Shown here: piece by piece, positions 8,196 to 17,405 of the stretch
How positions within the stretch are numbered: position 1 is the stretch's first letter
How the letters are laid out: each line of letters starts with the position of its first letter
Source of the DNA: Bog-756 sp963841885
GTDB taxonomy: Bacteria; Actinomycetota; Acidimicrobiia; Acidimicrobiales; RAAP-2
Direction: 5' to 3'
NCBI GenBank assembly: GCA_963841885.1
Contig: CAWJEK010000024.1
Span: 1-64,000, forward strand
DNA length: 64,000 nt
Notes under the pieces: model-generated
The model's input: only the letters and a program-made list of their open reading frames with translations
The model's database searches: none
What the model was told of the DNA's origin: nothing
Made by a program: the position numbers and the translations under genes

Positions 8196-9869
8196 CTAGG
8201 AGAGCCAGATCTGCTGGGGCCAGATGGCCCCGCCGATCAGGCCGAAGGCCTTGGCGCCGGCCGGCGTGGTCGGGTTGTTGAAGTTCTGGACCTTCGGCTG
8301 GGCACCGATGGCCCATACCGTCCGGTCGTACCAGACGTAGGGGATGTCCCGCGAGAGCAGGCGGTTGACCTGCTGGTAGGCGGCGATCTGGTCGGAAGTC
8401 GCCGTCGACTCCCGACCCTGGAGCAGCGCCGTCTCCATCTCGGGATCCGTATTCCGGGCCATGTTGATGGCGAACCCGGGGGTCGAGGCGTTGGTGGGTG
8501 ACCAGAAGATGTAGTTGAGGTCGGGGTTGACCGCTCCGAACTGGCGCCAGGTCAGGGCCTCGAAGTTGCCGGTCAGGGCGGTGTTGATGATGGAGTCCTG
8601 GAGGATGGGCACCAGGGTGATCTCCATGCCTGCCTGCTGCAGCACCGACTGGAGGTACTGACCGATCTGGCTCCCCTTGGGGTCCGGGGTGTGGCCGAGC
8701 GTGAAGGCCACCGAGCCACCCGACGACTTGACCTCCGACACCAGCTGCTTGGCCTGCGCCAGGTTGAACTTCGGGTAGCCGTTGTCGGACAGGTAGTACG
8801 GCGACGACGAGGTGAAGACGCCGTTGCTCGTCAGGTTGACGTTCTGGTCGATGACCGCCACGTACTGCTCCGAACTGGTGGCGTAGGCCATGGCCTGTCG
8901 CAGCTTGAGGTTGTTGAAGGGTGGCTTGGACAGGTTGAGGATCATGCAGCCCATGTCCGGCTCCCCGGCGACGTGCACCGAGTCGTCGCAGTAGGCGAGG
9001 GACGTGTTCGCCCGCAGTGCGGTGGTGACCGAGGAGGTGTCGGTGTGGAGGATGTCGATGGCGCCGGAGTTCAGGCTGGCCAGGATCTGGTCGGCATCGG
9101 GGATGGGCCTGTACGTGATGCTGTCCAGATACGGCATGCCCGCGCGCCAGTAGTTGGGGTTCCTCGTGGCCGTGAAGTGGCTGTTCGGTACCCACTCCTG
9201 GAAGACGAAAGGACCCGTGCCGACGGGATTGGTCTGGTTCCCCGTGGCCAGCCAGTTGGGCTCGGCCACGAAGGCGAACTGGCTGCCGATCCCACCGCAC
9301 AGGTAGTAGTCGAACGGCACCCACGGGGTCTTCATGGTGATCGTCACCACCAGGGGGCTCGTCACGACGACCGACTGCAGCGGGGTCAGGGCCGGCCCGG
9401 TGAGCAGCGAATGCTGATGGGCGATGAAGTTGGCGGCCACGGCGTTGGCGTTACAGGCGGTGCCGTTGTGGAACTTCAGGTTGGGCCGCATGGTGATCGT
9501 CCACACCGTGCCGTCCGGGTTTGAGGTCACCGACTGGGCCAGGTTGGGCTGTGGCAGCCCGTTTGCGTCGAGGATCATGAGGGTGTCGAAGACGGTGCGG
9601 GCGTACATGATCCCCACCTCGTCGAATGTGCCCTGGGTGGGGGAGAACCCCTTCTCCTCGGCGTCCACGCCCATGGTGAGCGAGCCGCCCGTCTTCGGCG
9701 TGGCCGAACTGATGCCGTCGGGATGGCTTCCGGTCGAACCACCCGAGGTGGTCGACGAACTCGACGAGCCTGAGGAACCGCAGGCGGCGAGCACGCCGCC
9801 GGCGGCGATCCCTCCACCTACGACGGCGCTCTTGGCGAGGAAGGAGCGGCGGTCGATGCGATCAGTCAT
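8196..9869 (-). CDS. ABC transporter substrate-binding lipoprotein, oligopeptide/dipeptide type (SBP_bac_5)
   Basis: A 557-residue extracytoplasmic solute-binding protein of the DppA/OppA family. The N-terminus carries a twin-arginine motif (DRRSFLAK) and a lipobox with Cys30 (VLAAC), so it is exported folded by Tat and lipid-anchored. A Ser-rich linker precedes the SBP fold: MRPNLKFHNGTACNANAVAA, WVPNSHFTATRNPNYWRAG and KPPFNNLKLRQAMAYAT are family motifs. No permease or ATPase lies nearby, so it is either an orphan or works with components elsewhere. The next gene upstream (xer) diverges. The ligand is unknown. Confidence 0.9.
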   Translation of the reverse strand: MTDRIDRRSFLAKSAVVGGGIAAGGVLAACGSSGSSSSSTTSGGSTGSHPDGISSATPKTGGSLTMGVDAEEKGFSPTQGTFDEVGIMYARTVFDTLMILDANGLPQPNLAQSVTSNPDGTVWTITMRPNLKFHNGTACNANAVAANFIAHQHSLLTGPALTPLQSVVVTSPLVVTITMKTPWVPFDYYLCGGIGSQFAFVAEPNWLATGNQTNPVGTGPFVFQEWVPNSHFTATRNPNYWRAGMPYLDSITYRPIPDADQILASLNSGAIDILHTDTSSVTTALRANTSLAYCDDSVHVAGEPDMGCMILNLSKPPFNNLKLRQAMAYATSSEQYVAVIDQNVNLTSNGVFTSSSPYYLSDNGYPKFNLAQAKQLVSEVKSSGGSVAFTLGHTPDPKGSQIGQYLQSVLQQAGMEITLVPILQDSIINTALTGNFEALTWRQFGAVNPDLNYIFWSPTNASTPGFAINMARNTDPEMETALLQGRESTATSDQIAAYQQVNRLLSRDIPYVWYDRTVWAIGAQPKVQNFNNPTTPAGAKAFGLIGGAIWPQQIWLS

Positions 9870-10105
9870 GGTCCCCCTTAGGACGGCGTCCCGGTCTGAA
9901 CCGGTGACGGTCGTTGCGATGCTTCGTGTCGAATCCGGTCACCCGATGGCCGGGTCGCCCCTCTCCCGGGGTGTTGCGCGGGCCGGTGTCCGGGGCCGAC
10001 GATAGCCCTGGACGGCCCGACCGCGGGTACCGGAGCCTGTCCGGAGTCCTGGCCACGCCGCGTCGGTCCCCCGGTCGGCGGTGGACCGACCGGTACGCTG
10101 CCTGC

Positions 10106-11014
10106 GTGGACTGGGAGATCGAGGCGTACCGCCGTTCGGTGGCGGGCTTGTCGGGCGACACGGTCCGCGCCTACGCCTCCGATGTCGAGCGGTTCGCCGC
10201 CTGGGCCGAGCGAGGAGGTGCGAGGGGGCCGGCCGACGTCGACCGCATCGTGCTGCGTCGCTACCTCGCGTTCCTCGCCACCCGCCGATACGCCAAAGCG
10301 ACCATCTCGCGCACGGCGGCGTCCCTGCGGTCCTATTTCGGCTGGTGTGCGCGTCGGGGTCTCGTCGTCGCGGACCCGTCGGTTCGGCTCTCGGCCCCGT
10401 CACCCGACTCCCGTCTGCCGCGGGTACTCGGCCAGGCCGAACTCGACCGGCTGCTCGGGCCGGTCCCCCCGCCTGTGGACGCCGGCGGTGCCGGGACGGA
10501 CTCCACCGACGGCCCCGCCCCCCGCGACGTCCGGGACGATGCCGTGCTGGAGCTGCTCTACGGGAGCGGCATCCGGGTCGCGGAGCTGTGCGGCCTGGAC
10601 GTCGACGACCTCGATCTCGACGTGGGCGTGGTCACGGTGACCGGGAAGGGGGACAAGCAACGGCAGGTGCTGGTCCACGCCACGTGCGTGGCGGCGCTGC
10701 GGACCTGGTTGTCCGATGCCCGCCCGGCCATGGCGACGGCTCAGTCGCCAGGGGGTGCGTTGTTCTACAACGGGCGGGGGAACCGCCTCGGGTCCCGTGA
10801 CGTCCGGCGGATCCTCGACCGACGGTCACCCGTCCCCACGCATCCCCACGCCCTGCGGCACACCTTCGCCACCCACCTGCTGGACGGCGGAGCCGACCTT
10901 CGGGTCGTCCAGGAATTGCTCGGCCATGCGAGCCTTCAGACGACACAGGTCTACACTCATGTCAGTAAGGAGCGCCTGCGTTCGGTGTACTCAGAAACGC
11001 ATCCACGGGCCTAA
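10106..11014 (+). CDS. xerC: XerC/XerD-type tyrosine recombinase
   Basis: A site-specific recombinase of 302 residues, the size of XerC/XerD, which resolve chromosome dimers at dif. A SAM-like core-binding domain occupies about 1-90. The catalytic set is complete: Arg in LLYGSGIRVAELCGL, Lys in VTGKGDKQR, His and Arg in HALRHTFATHLL, His in LLGHASLQTTQ and Tyr in VYTHVSK. The GTG at 10106 starts at the expected N-terminus; longer readings upstream are proline/arginine-rich noncoding sequence. It lies nine bases upstream of the sigma factor gene, a housekeeping context as in Streptomyces, so it is not evidence of an integrated element. Confidence 0.9.
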   Translation: MDWEIEAYRRSVAGLSGDTVRAYASDVERFAAWAERGGARGPADVDRIVLRRYLAFLATRRYAKATISRTAASLRSYFGWCARRGLVVADPSVRLSAPSPDSRLPRVLGQAELDRLLGPVPPPVDAGGAGTDSTDGPAPRDVRDDAVLELLYGSGIRVAELCGLDVDDLDLDVGVVTVTGKGDKQRQVLVHATCVAALRTWLSDARPAMATAQSPGGALFYNGRGNRLGSRDVRRILDRRSPVPTHPHALRHTFATHLLDGGADLRVVQELLGHASLQTTQVYTHVSKERLRSVYSETHPRA

Positions 11015-11022
11015 GGGGACAA

Positions 11023-12105
11023 TTGGCGACGCAACTCGATTCGGCTGGACACGGCATCGATGCCCTGTGGGCCGAGTACAAGAAGACCGGAGCGAAGGCA
11101 CTGCGCGATCAGCTCATCGTGCACTATGCCCCTGTCGTCAAGTACGTGGCCGGCCGCGTGTCGGTCGGGCTTCCCCGCCACGTGGACGAGGCGGACCTCG
11201 CCAGCTACGGCATCATCGGGCTGATCGATGCCATCGAGCGGTTCGAGCCGGCCCGCAACATCAAGTTCGAGACGTACGCCGTGCCCCGGATCAAAGGCGC
11301 CATCATCGATGAACTGCGCTCGATCGACTGGGTGCCGCGCTCGGTACGGGCCAAGGCGCGGGCCGTCGAGCAGTCGTACTCGAAACTCGAAGCCTCGCTT
11401 CACCGGACGCCGACCGACGAGGAGGTGGCGGCCGACCTCGAGATGTCGCCCGAGGAGTTCCAGACCGCCCTCCGCAAGATCTCCTTCGTCGGTGTCGTCG
11501 CCCTCGACGAGGTCTTCCGGGGCGGAGACCACTCCGACCGCTCCACGCTCGGGGAGACACTCCCCGACGCCACCGCTGGACCGATGGACACCTTCGAGGT
11601 CAAGGAGACCAAGGAGGCCCTCGTCAAAGCGGTCAGCGAGATGGCCGACCGCGAGAAGACCGTCCTCACCCTCTACTACTACGAGGGGCTGACGCTCGCC
11701 GAGATCGGCGACATCCTCGGGGTCACGGAGAGCCGGGTTTGTCAGATCCACACCAAGGCCGTCCTCCAACTCCGGGCCAAGCTGGCCGACCGACCCGAGA
11801 GTGCGGGCCGGTCGTTGTCGAAGCCCCCGCGCCCCCGCCGCGGCCCGAGCCGCCGGCTGATCACCAGCCGGCCGGGAGTGGCCGGGAGCGGCCGAGCGGC
11901 TGAGCGGCCAGCCGATCTCGCGTGCCGGGTGGAGGACCACCGCCCGTGGGCACTAACATGGCGGAGTCCCACCGACCGGTGGGGCACTCGAGCGGTACCT
12001 ATTACGCACCCGGCCGCGTCCACGGTCGCCCCGAATTCCGGGGTGCTGCAGCCGGGGAGGACCAAACCGTCAGAAGGAGCAGTCATATGGCCGTCGTCAC
12101 CATGA
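11023..12105 (+). CDS. whiG: FliA/WhiG-type RNA polymerase sigma factor, with an anomalous C-terminal reading frame
   Basis: A sigma-70 group 3 factor. Region 2 includes YAPVVKYVAGRVSVGLP, ADLASYGIIGLIDAIERFEP and ETYAVPRIKGAIIDELRSID, region 3 is RTPTDEEVAADLEMS, and region 4 is LTLYYYEGLTLAEIGDILGV followed by SRVCQIHTKAVLQLRAKL. These domains account for about 260 residues, the normal length. The TTG start at 11023 follows AAGGGG by a good spacing and the xer stop by eight bases. The frame then stays open for about 100 more Arg/Pro-rich residues and overlaps rpsB by 19 bases. That tail looks like noncoding sequence, so the true stop was probably lost to an indel near 11800-11860. The position upstream of rpsB matches whiG of Streptomyces. 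Confidence 0.85.
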   Translation: MATQLDSAGHGIDALWAEYKKTGAKALRDQLIVHYAPVVKYVAGRVSVGLPRHVDEADLASYGIIGLIDAIERFEPARNIKFETYAVPRIKGAIIDELRSIDWVPRSVRAKARAVEQSYSKLEASLHRTPTDEEVAADLEMSPEEFQTALRKISFVGVVALDEVFRGGDHSDRSTLGETLPDATAGPMDTFEVKETKEALVKAVSEMADREKTVLTLYYYEGLTLAEIGDILGVTESRVCQIHTKAVLQLRAKLADRPESAGRSLSKPPRPRRGPSRRLITSRPGVAGSGRAAERPADLACRVEDHRPWALTWRSPTDRWGTRAVPITHPAASTVAPNSGVLQPGRTKPSEGAVIWPSSP

Positions 12106-13097
12106 AGCAGCTGTTGGGCGCGGGCGTCCACTTCGGACACCAGACCCGGCGGTGGAACCCCAAGATGCGCCGGTTCATCCTCGGCGAGCGCAACGGGATC
12201 TACCTGATCGATCTCGAGCAGACCATGAAGGGGATCGAGGAGTCCTACGGCTACATCCGGGACCTCGTAGCCGGCGGTGGCACCATCCTGTTCGTCGGGA
12301 CCAAGAAGCAGACCCAGGGCCCGGTGGCCGTGTACGCCGATGCGTGCGGCATGCCCTACGTCAACGAGCGTTGGCTGGGCGGCATGCTGACCAACTTCCA
12401 GACCGTCTCGACCCGTGTGAAGCGCATGAAGGAGTTCGAAGCCATGCAGAAGGCCGGCGACTTCGACGCCATGCCGAAGAAGGAGGCGCTGCGCCACTCT
12501 CGCGAGCTCGAGAAGCTCCAGCGCAACCTGGGTGGCATCCGAGGCCTCGACAAGCTGCCGGACGCCATCTTCGTGATCGATACCAAGAAGGAGCACATCG
12601 CCGTCACCGAGGCCAACAAGCTCGGCCTGCCGGTCGTGGCCGTGGTGGACACGAACTGCGACCCCGACGTGATCACCCATGTCATTCCGGGGAACGACGA
12701 TGCCATCCGTTCAGGAGCGCTCCTGTGCCGTGTGGTGGCCGATGCGGTCACCGAGGGCCGATTCATCGCCCAGAACCGCCCGGCCCCGGCGCCGAAGGCA
12801 CCGGCCACCCCGGCTCCTGCCGCCGCACCTGCCCCCGAGGCCGCCGCACCGGCCACCCCGGCTCCTGCCGCCGCACCGGCCGCCGAGGCCACCGCACCGG
12901 CCGCCGCCGAGGCCGCCGCACCGGCTGCCCCCGAGGCCGCCGCACCGGCTACCGCCGAGGCACCTGCACCTGCCCCCGAGGCCGCCGCGCCGGCCGCCCC
13001 GACACCCGCCCCGGATGCTCCGGCCCCGGATGCTCCGGCCCCGGCCGCCGAGGCTCCCACCACCCCCGCCACCGCTACTTCGACCGAGGAGGTCTGA
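12087..13097 (+). CDS. rpsB: 30S ribosomal protein S2 (uS2) with long Ala/Pro tail
   Basis: Ribosomal protein S2, needed for 30S assembly and bound by S1. The body (about 1-232) starts MAVVTMKQLLGAGVHFGH and contains RWNPKMRRFILGERNGIYLI, FVGTKKQTQGPVA, NERWLGGMLTNFQT and DAIFVIDTKKEHIAV. The last ~105 residues are an Ala/Pro/Glu-rich low-complexity extension built from PEAAAPA-like units (12780-13090), unusual in amount. ATG 12087 follows the RBS AGAAGGAG (12073-12080). It starts the rpsB-tsf-pyrH-frr unit and ends two bases before tsf. Confidence 0.96.
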   Translation: MAVVTMKQLLGAGVHFGHQTRRWNPKMRRFILGERNGIYLIDLEQTMKGIEESYGYIRDLVAGGGTILFVGTKKQTQGPVAVYADACGMPYVNERWLGGMLTNFQTVSTRVKRMKEFEAMQKAGDFDAMPKKEALRHSRELEKLQRNLGGIRGLDKLPDAIFVIDTKKEHIAVTEANKLGLPVVAVVDTNCDPDVITHVIPGNDDAIRSGALLCRVVADAVTEGRFIAQNRPAPAPKAPATPAPAAAPAPEAAAPATPAPAAAPAAEATAPAAAEAAAPAAPEAAAPATAEAPAPAPEAAAPAAPTPAPDAPAPDAPAPAAEAPTTPATATSTEEV

Positions 13098-13099
13098 TC

Positions 13100-13894
13100 G
13101 TGCCCGCATTCACTGCCAAGGACGTTCAGAAACTGCGCCAGCTGACCGGCGTCGGGATGCTCGACGCCAAGCGGGGGCTCGAGGAGAATGACGGCGACAT
13201 GGACCGGGCTGTCACCTGGTTGCGGGAGAAGGGCCTCGCCAGTCAGGCCAAGCGGGCCGACCGCGAGGCCTCCGAGGGCGCCGTCGCCATCGGTACTGCC
13301 GAGGGCGTCGTCTCCATCGTGCAGCTGCGGTCCGAGACGGACTTCGTCGCCAAGTCCGAGGAGTTCGTCGCCTTCGCCGACGAGCTCGCCGACCTCGTCG
13401 CCGCCAAGGGAGTCGATGCCGTGTCCGAGCGGAGCGACGAACTCGACTCGATGAAGGTCAAGCTCAAGGAGAACATCTCCGTGGGTCAGGTCGTGCGCAT
13501 CGAGGCTCCGGCCGGTGGCGCCGTGGACTCCTATCTCCACCTCCAGGCGGGTCGCGGTGTCAACGCGGTTGCCGTGGCCGTGGCCGGGGGCTCGAAGGAG
13601 CTCGCCCACGACATCGCCGCCCACATCGCCTTCGCCCGTCCGCTGTACATCAACCGGGAGGACGTTCCCGAGGCCGACGTGGCCGCCGAGCGCGAGACGA
13701 TCGAGAAGATCGCCCTCAACGAGGGCAAGTCCGAGGCGTCGCTGCCGAAGGTGGTCGAGGGTCGACTCAACGGGTGGTACAAGGAGCGGGTCCTGGTCGA
13801 TCAGCCCTTCATCAAGGACGAGAAGCAGACCATCGGCAAGCTGCTCGGCGATGCCAAGGTGACGGAGTTCGCCCAGGTCGTCGTCGGCGACTGA
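13100..13894 (+). CDS. tsf: translation elongation factor Ts
   Basis: EF-Ts, the guanine nucleotide exchange factor for EF-Tu. The N-terminal UBA-like module has LRQLTGVGMLDAKRGLEEN and AVTWLREKGLASQAKRADR. The core has the exchange motif ETDFVAKSEEF and two dimerisation subdomains, ending KVTEFAQVVVGD. The length is 264 residues. The GTG start at 13100 has GAGGAGG upstream and follows the rpsB stop by two bases. Its TGA is directly followed by the pyrH GTG. Confidence 0.96.
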   Translation: MPAFTAKDVQKLRQLTGVGMLDAKRGLEENDGDMDRAVTWLREKGLASQAKRADREASEGAVAIGTAEGVVSIVQLRSETDFVAKSEEFVAFADELADLVAAKGVDAVSERSDELDSMKVKLKENISVGQVVRIEAPAGGAVDSYLHLQAGRGVNAVAVAVAGGSKELAHDIAAHIAFARPLYINREDVPEADVAAERETIEKIALNEGKSEASLPKVVEGRLNGWYKERVLVDQPFIKDEKQTIGKLLGDAKVTEFAQVVVGD

Positions 13895-14620
13895 GTGACG
13901 GTGGGCGACAGACCTCGCATCATCCTGAAGCTGTCGGGCGAGGCACTCGCCTCATCGGCGTCGGACGAGACCATCGACGCCGCGGCGGTCGAACAGCTGG
14001 CCCGCGAGATCGCCGAGACCCGGTCGGAGCTGGACATCGAGCTGGCCGTGATGGTGGGCGGCGGAAACATCTGGCGGGGGACGACCGGTGCCGGGGCCGG
14101 CATGGACCGCGCCACCTCGGACACCATGGGGATGCTCGGCACCGTGATCAACGCCCTGGCCCTCCAGGACGCCCTCGAGCACCATGGTCAGGCCACGCGG
14201 GTCCTCTCGGCCGTGCAGATGGCGGAGGTGGCGGAGCCGTACATCCGGCGTCGGGCCATCCGGCACCTCGAGAAGGGTCGGGTCGTGGTGTTCGCCGCCG
14301 GGATGGGGAACCCGTACTTCACGACCGACACCTCGGCCGCCCTCCGGGCTGCCGAGATCGAAGCGGAGCTGCTGTGCAAGGGGACCCATGGCGGAGTGGA
14401 CGGGGTGTATACCGCCGATCCCCGGATCGACCCGACGGCCACCCGCTACGACGAGGTCTCCTTCATGGAGGTGGTGTCCAAGGACCTCCGCGTGATGGAC
14501 CTCACGGCCATCACCTTCTGCAAGGACAACGGACTGCCGATCCGGGTGTTCGACCTGATGGAGCCCGGCAATATCCGCAAGGCCCTCGGTGGCGAGTCGA
14601 TCGGCACCCTCGTTCGATGA
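13895..14620 (+). CDS. pyrH: UMP kinase
   Basis: Bacterial hexameric UMP kinase (amino-acid kinase fold) converting UMP to UDP in pyrimidine synthesis. Motifs are ILKLSGEAL near the N-terminus, MVGGGNIWRG, MDRATSDTMGMLGTVINALA, FTTDTSAALRAAEIEAE, and KGTHGGVDGVYTADPR. The length is 241 residues. The GTG start is immediately after the tsf stop. It belongs to the rpsB-tsf-pyrH-frr operon. Confidence 0.96.
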   Translation: MTVGDRPRIILKLSGEALASSASDETIDAAAVEQLAREIAETRSELDIELAVMVGGGNIWRGTTGAGAGMDRATSDTMGMLGTVINALALQDALEHHGQATRVLSAVQMAEVAEPYIRRRAIRHLEKGRVVVFAAGMGNPYFTTDTSAALRAAEIEAELLCKGTHGGVDGVYTADPRIDPTATRYDEVSFMEVVSKDLRVMDLTAITFCKDNGLPIRVFDLMEPGNIRKALGGESIGTLVR

Positions 14621-14681
14621 ATCCCCAGTTCGCAGACGCCCACGGGTGTGCCCCGACGACGATGGCTACGCTGGTCGGCTA

Positions 14682-15251
14682 ATGGATGACGATCTGATCG
14701 CACTCGTAGTCGCCGACGCCACCGAGCACATGACCAAGGCGGTGGAGCACACCCAGGCCGAGTTCAGTGCCATCCGCACCGGCCGGGCCACCCCGGCCCT
14801 GGTGGAGCACCTGAAGGTCGACTACTACGGCACCGAGACCGAGTTGCGTCAGATGGCGGGCTTCAGCGTCCCAGAAGCGCGACTCCTGGTGGTGTCGCCC
14901 TACGATAAGAGCTCGCTCCCGGCCATCGAGAAGGCCCTCCAGAGTTCCGATCTGGGTATCACACCCTCCAACGACGGGACGGTCATCCGGCTGTCGTTCC
15001 CGGTGCCGACCGAACAGCGCCGCAAGGAACTGGTGAAGGTGGTCAAGCAGAAGGCGGAGGACGGACGGGTGGCGGTGCGCAACATGCGCCGCAACGCCCG
15101 CCAGGAGCTGGAGGCGATGCAGAAGGACGGCGAGCTCTCGACCGACGAGCTCGACCGCGTGGAGAAGGACCTGGACAAGATCACCCAGGACAACGTGGCG
15201 GCCATCGACCGCCTGCTCGCCCACAAGGAGCAGGAGCTCCTCGAGATCTGA
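14682..15251 (+). CDS. frr: ribosome recycling factor
   Basis: RRF splits post-termination ribosomes together with EF-G. The 189-residue product has the typical start with TQAEFSAIRTGRATPALVEH, then YYGTETELRQMAGFSVPEAR, SDLGITPSNDGTVIRLSFP, and RRKELVKVVKQKAEDGRVAV with RNMRRNAR. ATG 14682 is chosen over upstream in-frame codons because it matches the family start. Last of the rpsB cluster, followed closely by cdsA. Confidence 0.95.
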   Translation: MDDDLIALVVADATEHMTKAVEHTQAEFSAIRTGRATPALVEHLKVDYYGTETELRQMAGFSVPEARLLVVSPYDKSSLPAIEKALQSSDLGITPSNDGTVIRLSFPVPTEQRRKELVKVVKQKAEDGRVAVRNMRRNARQELEAMQKDGELSTDELDRVEKDLDKITQDNVAAIDRLLAHKEQELLEI

Positions 15252-15265
15252 CGGCGGCCGGGCGC

Positions 15266-17385
15266 ATGTCCGGACACGAAACCAGCCCGAGACCCGGGCG
15301 GTCACGACATGGGACGGCCCGACAGCCCGATCGTGGGGAGGAAGCGAAGAACGTGGAGTACGGCCCGGACGAGGGAGACGAGGAAGCGAAGAGCGACGCA
15401 GCGCCGCGCCCTCCGCGGACCGGTCACTCCACCGGGGGCGTGCGCATCATCGGCGCCGAAACGGCGGCCGAGATCACCTCCGAGGTCCCTGTCGTCCCAC
15501 CGGCCCATGTCACGCCCGAAGCGGGTACCCACGGCTCGGTCCGGATCCTGGACGAGCCGGCCGAGGGGGACCAGCCCGATGCCCCCGTCCCACCACCGAC
15601 CGAGCTGCCGCACTGGACCGAGCCGCCCACCGGCCAGGTTCCGGCGGTGCTGGCCCGTGACGAGGGGGAGTCCACCGCCATCCTCCCGCCCACCTGGCGC
15701 GAAGAGGACGCCGACTGGGTGGCCCACGAGGAGGAATTCGAGCCCTCGATGTTCAGTGGAACGCAGGCCTCGTTCGGGCGCGCTCGACGAGTCGGGTGGC
15801 GGTGACGAGGAGCGTCGCCCCTGGGAGTTCGACCTGTCGACGGTCCGACCGGGCCAGCCCGGACCGAGTTCGTCGTCGGACCCAGTGACCGAGCCGGTCG
15901 AGGTGGTCGGGGTGGTCGGGGACGAGGACGATGCCCACGAGGTCCCTACGTCCCACGCCGTCGCTCCGATCGTTCCGCCCGACGAGACGGGCGAAGCCAC
16001 CTCCGTCTTCCTGGTGGCCGACGTGGTGGCCGCCGGCGCCCCTCCGGTCGAACCCGAGATCGACCCCGATCCCACCGGGGTCACTCCCGCCGTCGCTCCC
16101 GAACCGGAGCCGGTCGTCGGATCGGCCGTCGTGGTGGAAGCCGACCCGGCCCGGCCCTCGGGCACTCCCCGGGTGGGCCGGGCCCGTCGTGCCGGCCTCC
16201 GGCCCGACCGCCTGAAAGCCAAGCGACCCGACGATGACGTCGCTCCGGTGGGCGAGCCCCTGGCCGCCGAGCCCCCGGGGGCGTCGGTGGTCGACGTGCC
16301 GGGTGCCGGGCGCCGCAAGGCCGGTCTGGCCGGTCTGGCCGCCGCCGATCGGGCCGCCGTCGAGGAACAGGAGCAGGCGCAGGAGCCCCAGCCCGCCGAT
16401 GCGGTGGCCGAGGACGACCGTCCGGGGCCGCGGCTACGGCGACGCTCCAGGAAGGACGAGGCGCTCGACCGACCGCCCCGTTCGAGTTCGAACTATGCAC
16501 CGGAGGTCACCGGCGGTGGGCCACCCGAGCCTGTCGGCGCGGCGGACCCGCCACGTCGACGAGGAGGCCGGCGGCAGCACCGCCCTGCGGGTCGGCACCG
16601 GCATCGCCGTGGCCGTCATCGCCCTCGCCGCGTTCAAGGTCGGCACGGTGACGTCGGTCATCCTGTGCCTGGTGGTCGTGACGTGCGCGGCGGGCGAGGC
16701 GTTCGCCGTGCTCCGCCGGGCCGACTGGCGGCCGGCCACCCTGCTCGGGCTGGCGGGCACCATCGCCCTCACACTCGGGGCGTACAACAAGGGCGTCGCC
16801 GCCCTTCCACTGGTGATGGTCCTCATCACCGTGTTCACCCTGCTCTGGTACCTGTTCGGGGTGGAGCGCGGCTCGGCCGTGGCCGGGACCGCGTCGACCC
16901 TGCTGGTGGTCGGCTGGGTCGGGCTGCTCGGCTCGTTCGCCGGACTCCTCCTGTGCCCGTCACTCTTCCCCGACCGCCACGGGATCGCCTTCCTGCTCGG
17001 CGCCATCATCGCCACCGTGGCCAACGACGTCGGCGCCCTGGTGGTCGGCCGGTGGGTCGGGAGCCACCAGCTGGCACCGAACGTCAGCCCCAACAAGACA
17101 TGGGAAGGCCTGGCCGGCGGGGCCGTGGCCTCGGTCCTCGTCTCCACGGTGGCCGTCGGGGCCATCCATCCGTGGACACCGGCCAACGCCGCCCTGCTCG
17201 GCCTGGTCGTCGCCGTGGTGGCTCCACTCGGGGATCTGTGCGAGTCACTCCTCAAGCGGGACCTGCGCCTGAAGGACATGGGAACCCTGCTGCCGGGCCA
17301 CGGAGGGGTGCTGGACCGGGTCGACGCCCTCATCTTCGTGCTGCCCGCGACCTACTACCTGGTACGCGCCCTCAATATCGGGTGA
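15266..17385 (+). CDS. cdsA: phosphatidate cytidylyltransferase with long disordered N-terminus; two frame breaks
   Basis: CdsA makes CDP-diacylglycerol from phosphatidic acid and CTP in the membrane. The catalytic part (about 16560-17385, about 275 residues) has six to eight hydrophobic helices and the family signature SLLKRDLRLKDMG followed by LPGHGGVLDRVD; VSPNKTWEGLAGG is also typical. Before it lie about 430 residues that are acidic, Pro/Val-rich and apparently disordered, containing GGVRIIGAETAAEI and the similar HGSVRILDEPAEG. The frame moves near 15790 and again between 16500 and 16550. Codon use stays coding-like across both, so indel errors are likelier than decay. The start at 15266 (ATG) is uncertain. 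dxr follows 20 bases downstream. Confidence 0.85.
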
Positions 17386-17405
17386 AATTCGGGCAGGCTG
17401 GAGGG

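Noticed and set aside
10106..11014. Tyrosine recombinase as evidence of an integrated phage or island
   Set aside because: Length, complete XerC/D motifs and conserved placement before whiG and rpsB indicate the housekeeping dimer-resolution enzyme.
12780..13090. GCCGCACCGG-type repeats as a noncoding repeat array
   Set aside because: They lie within the rpsB reading frame and encode its Ala/Pro tail up to a normal stop.
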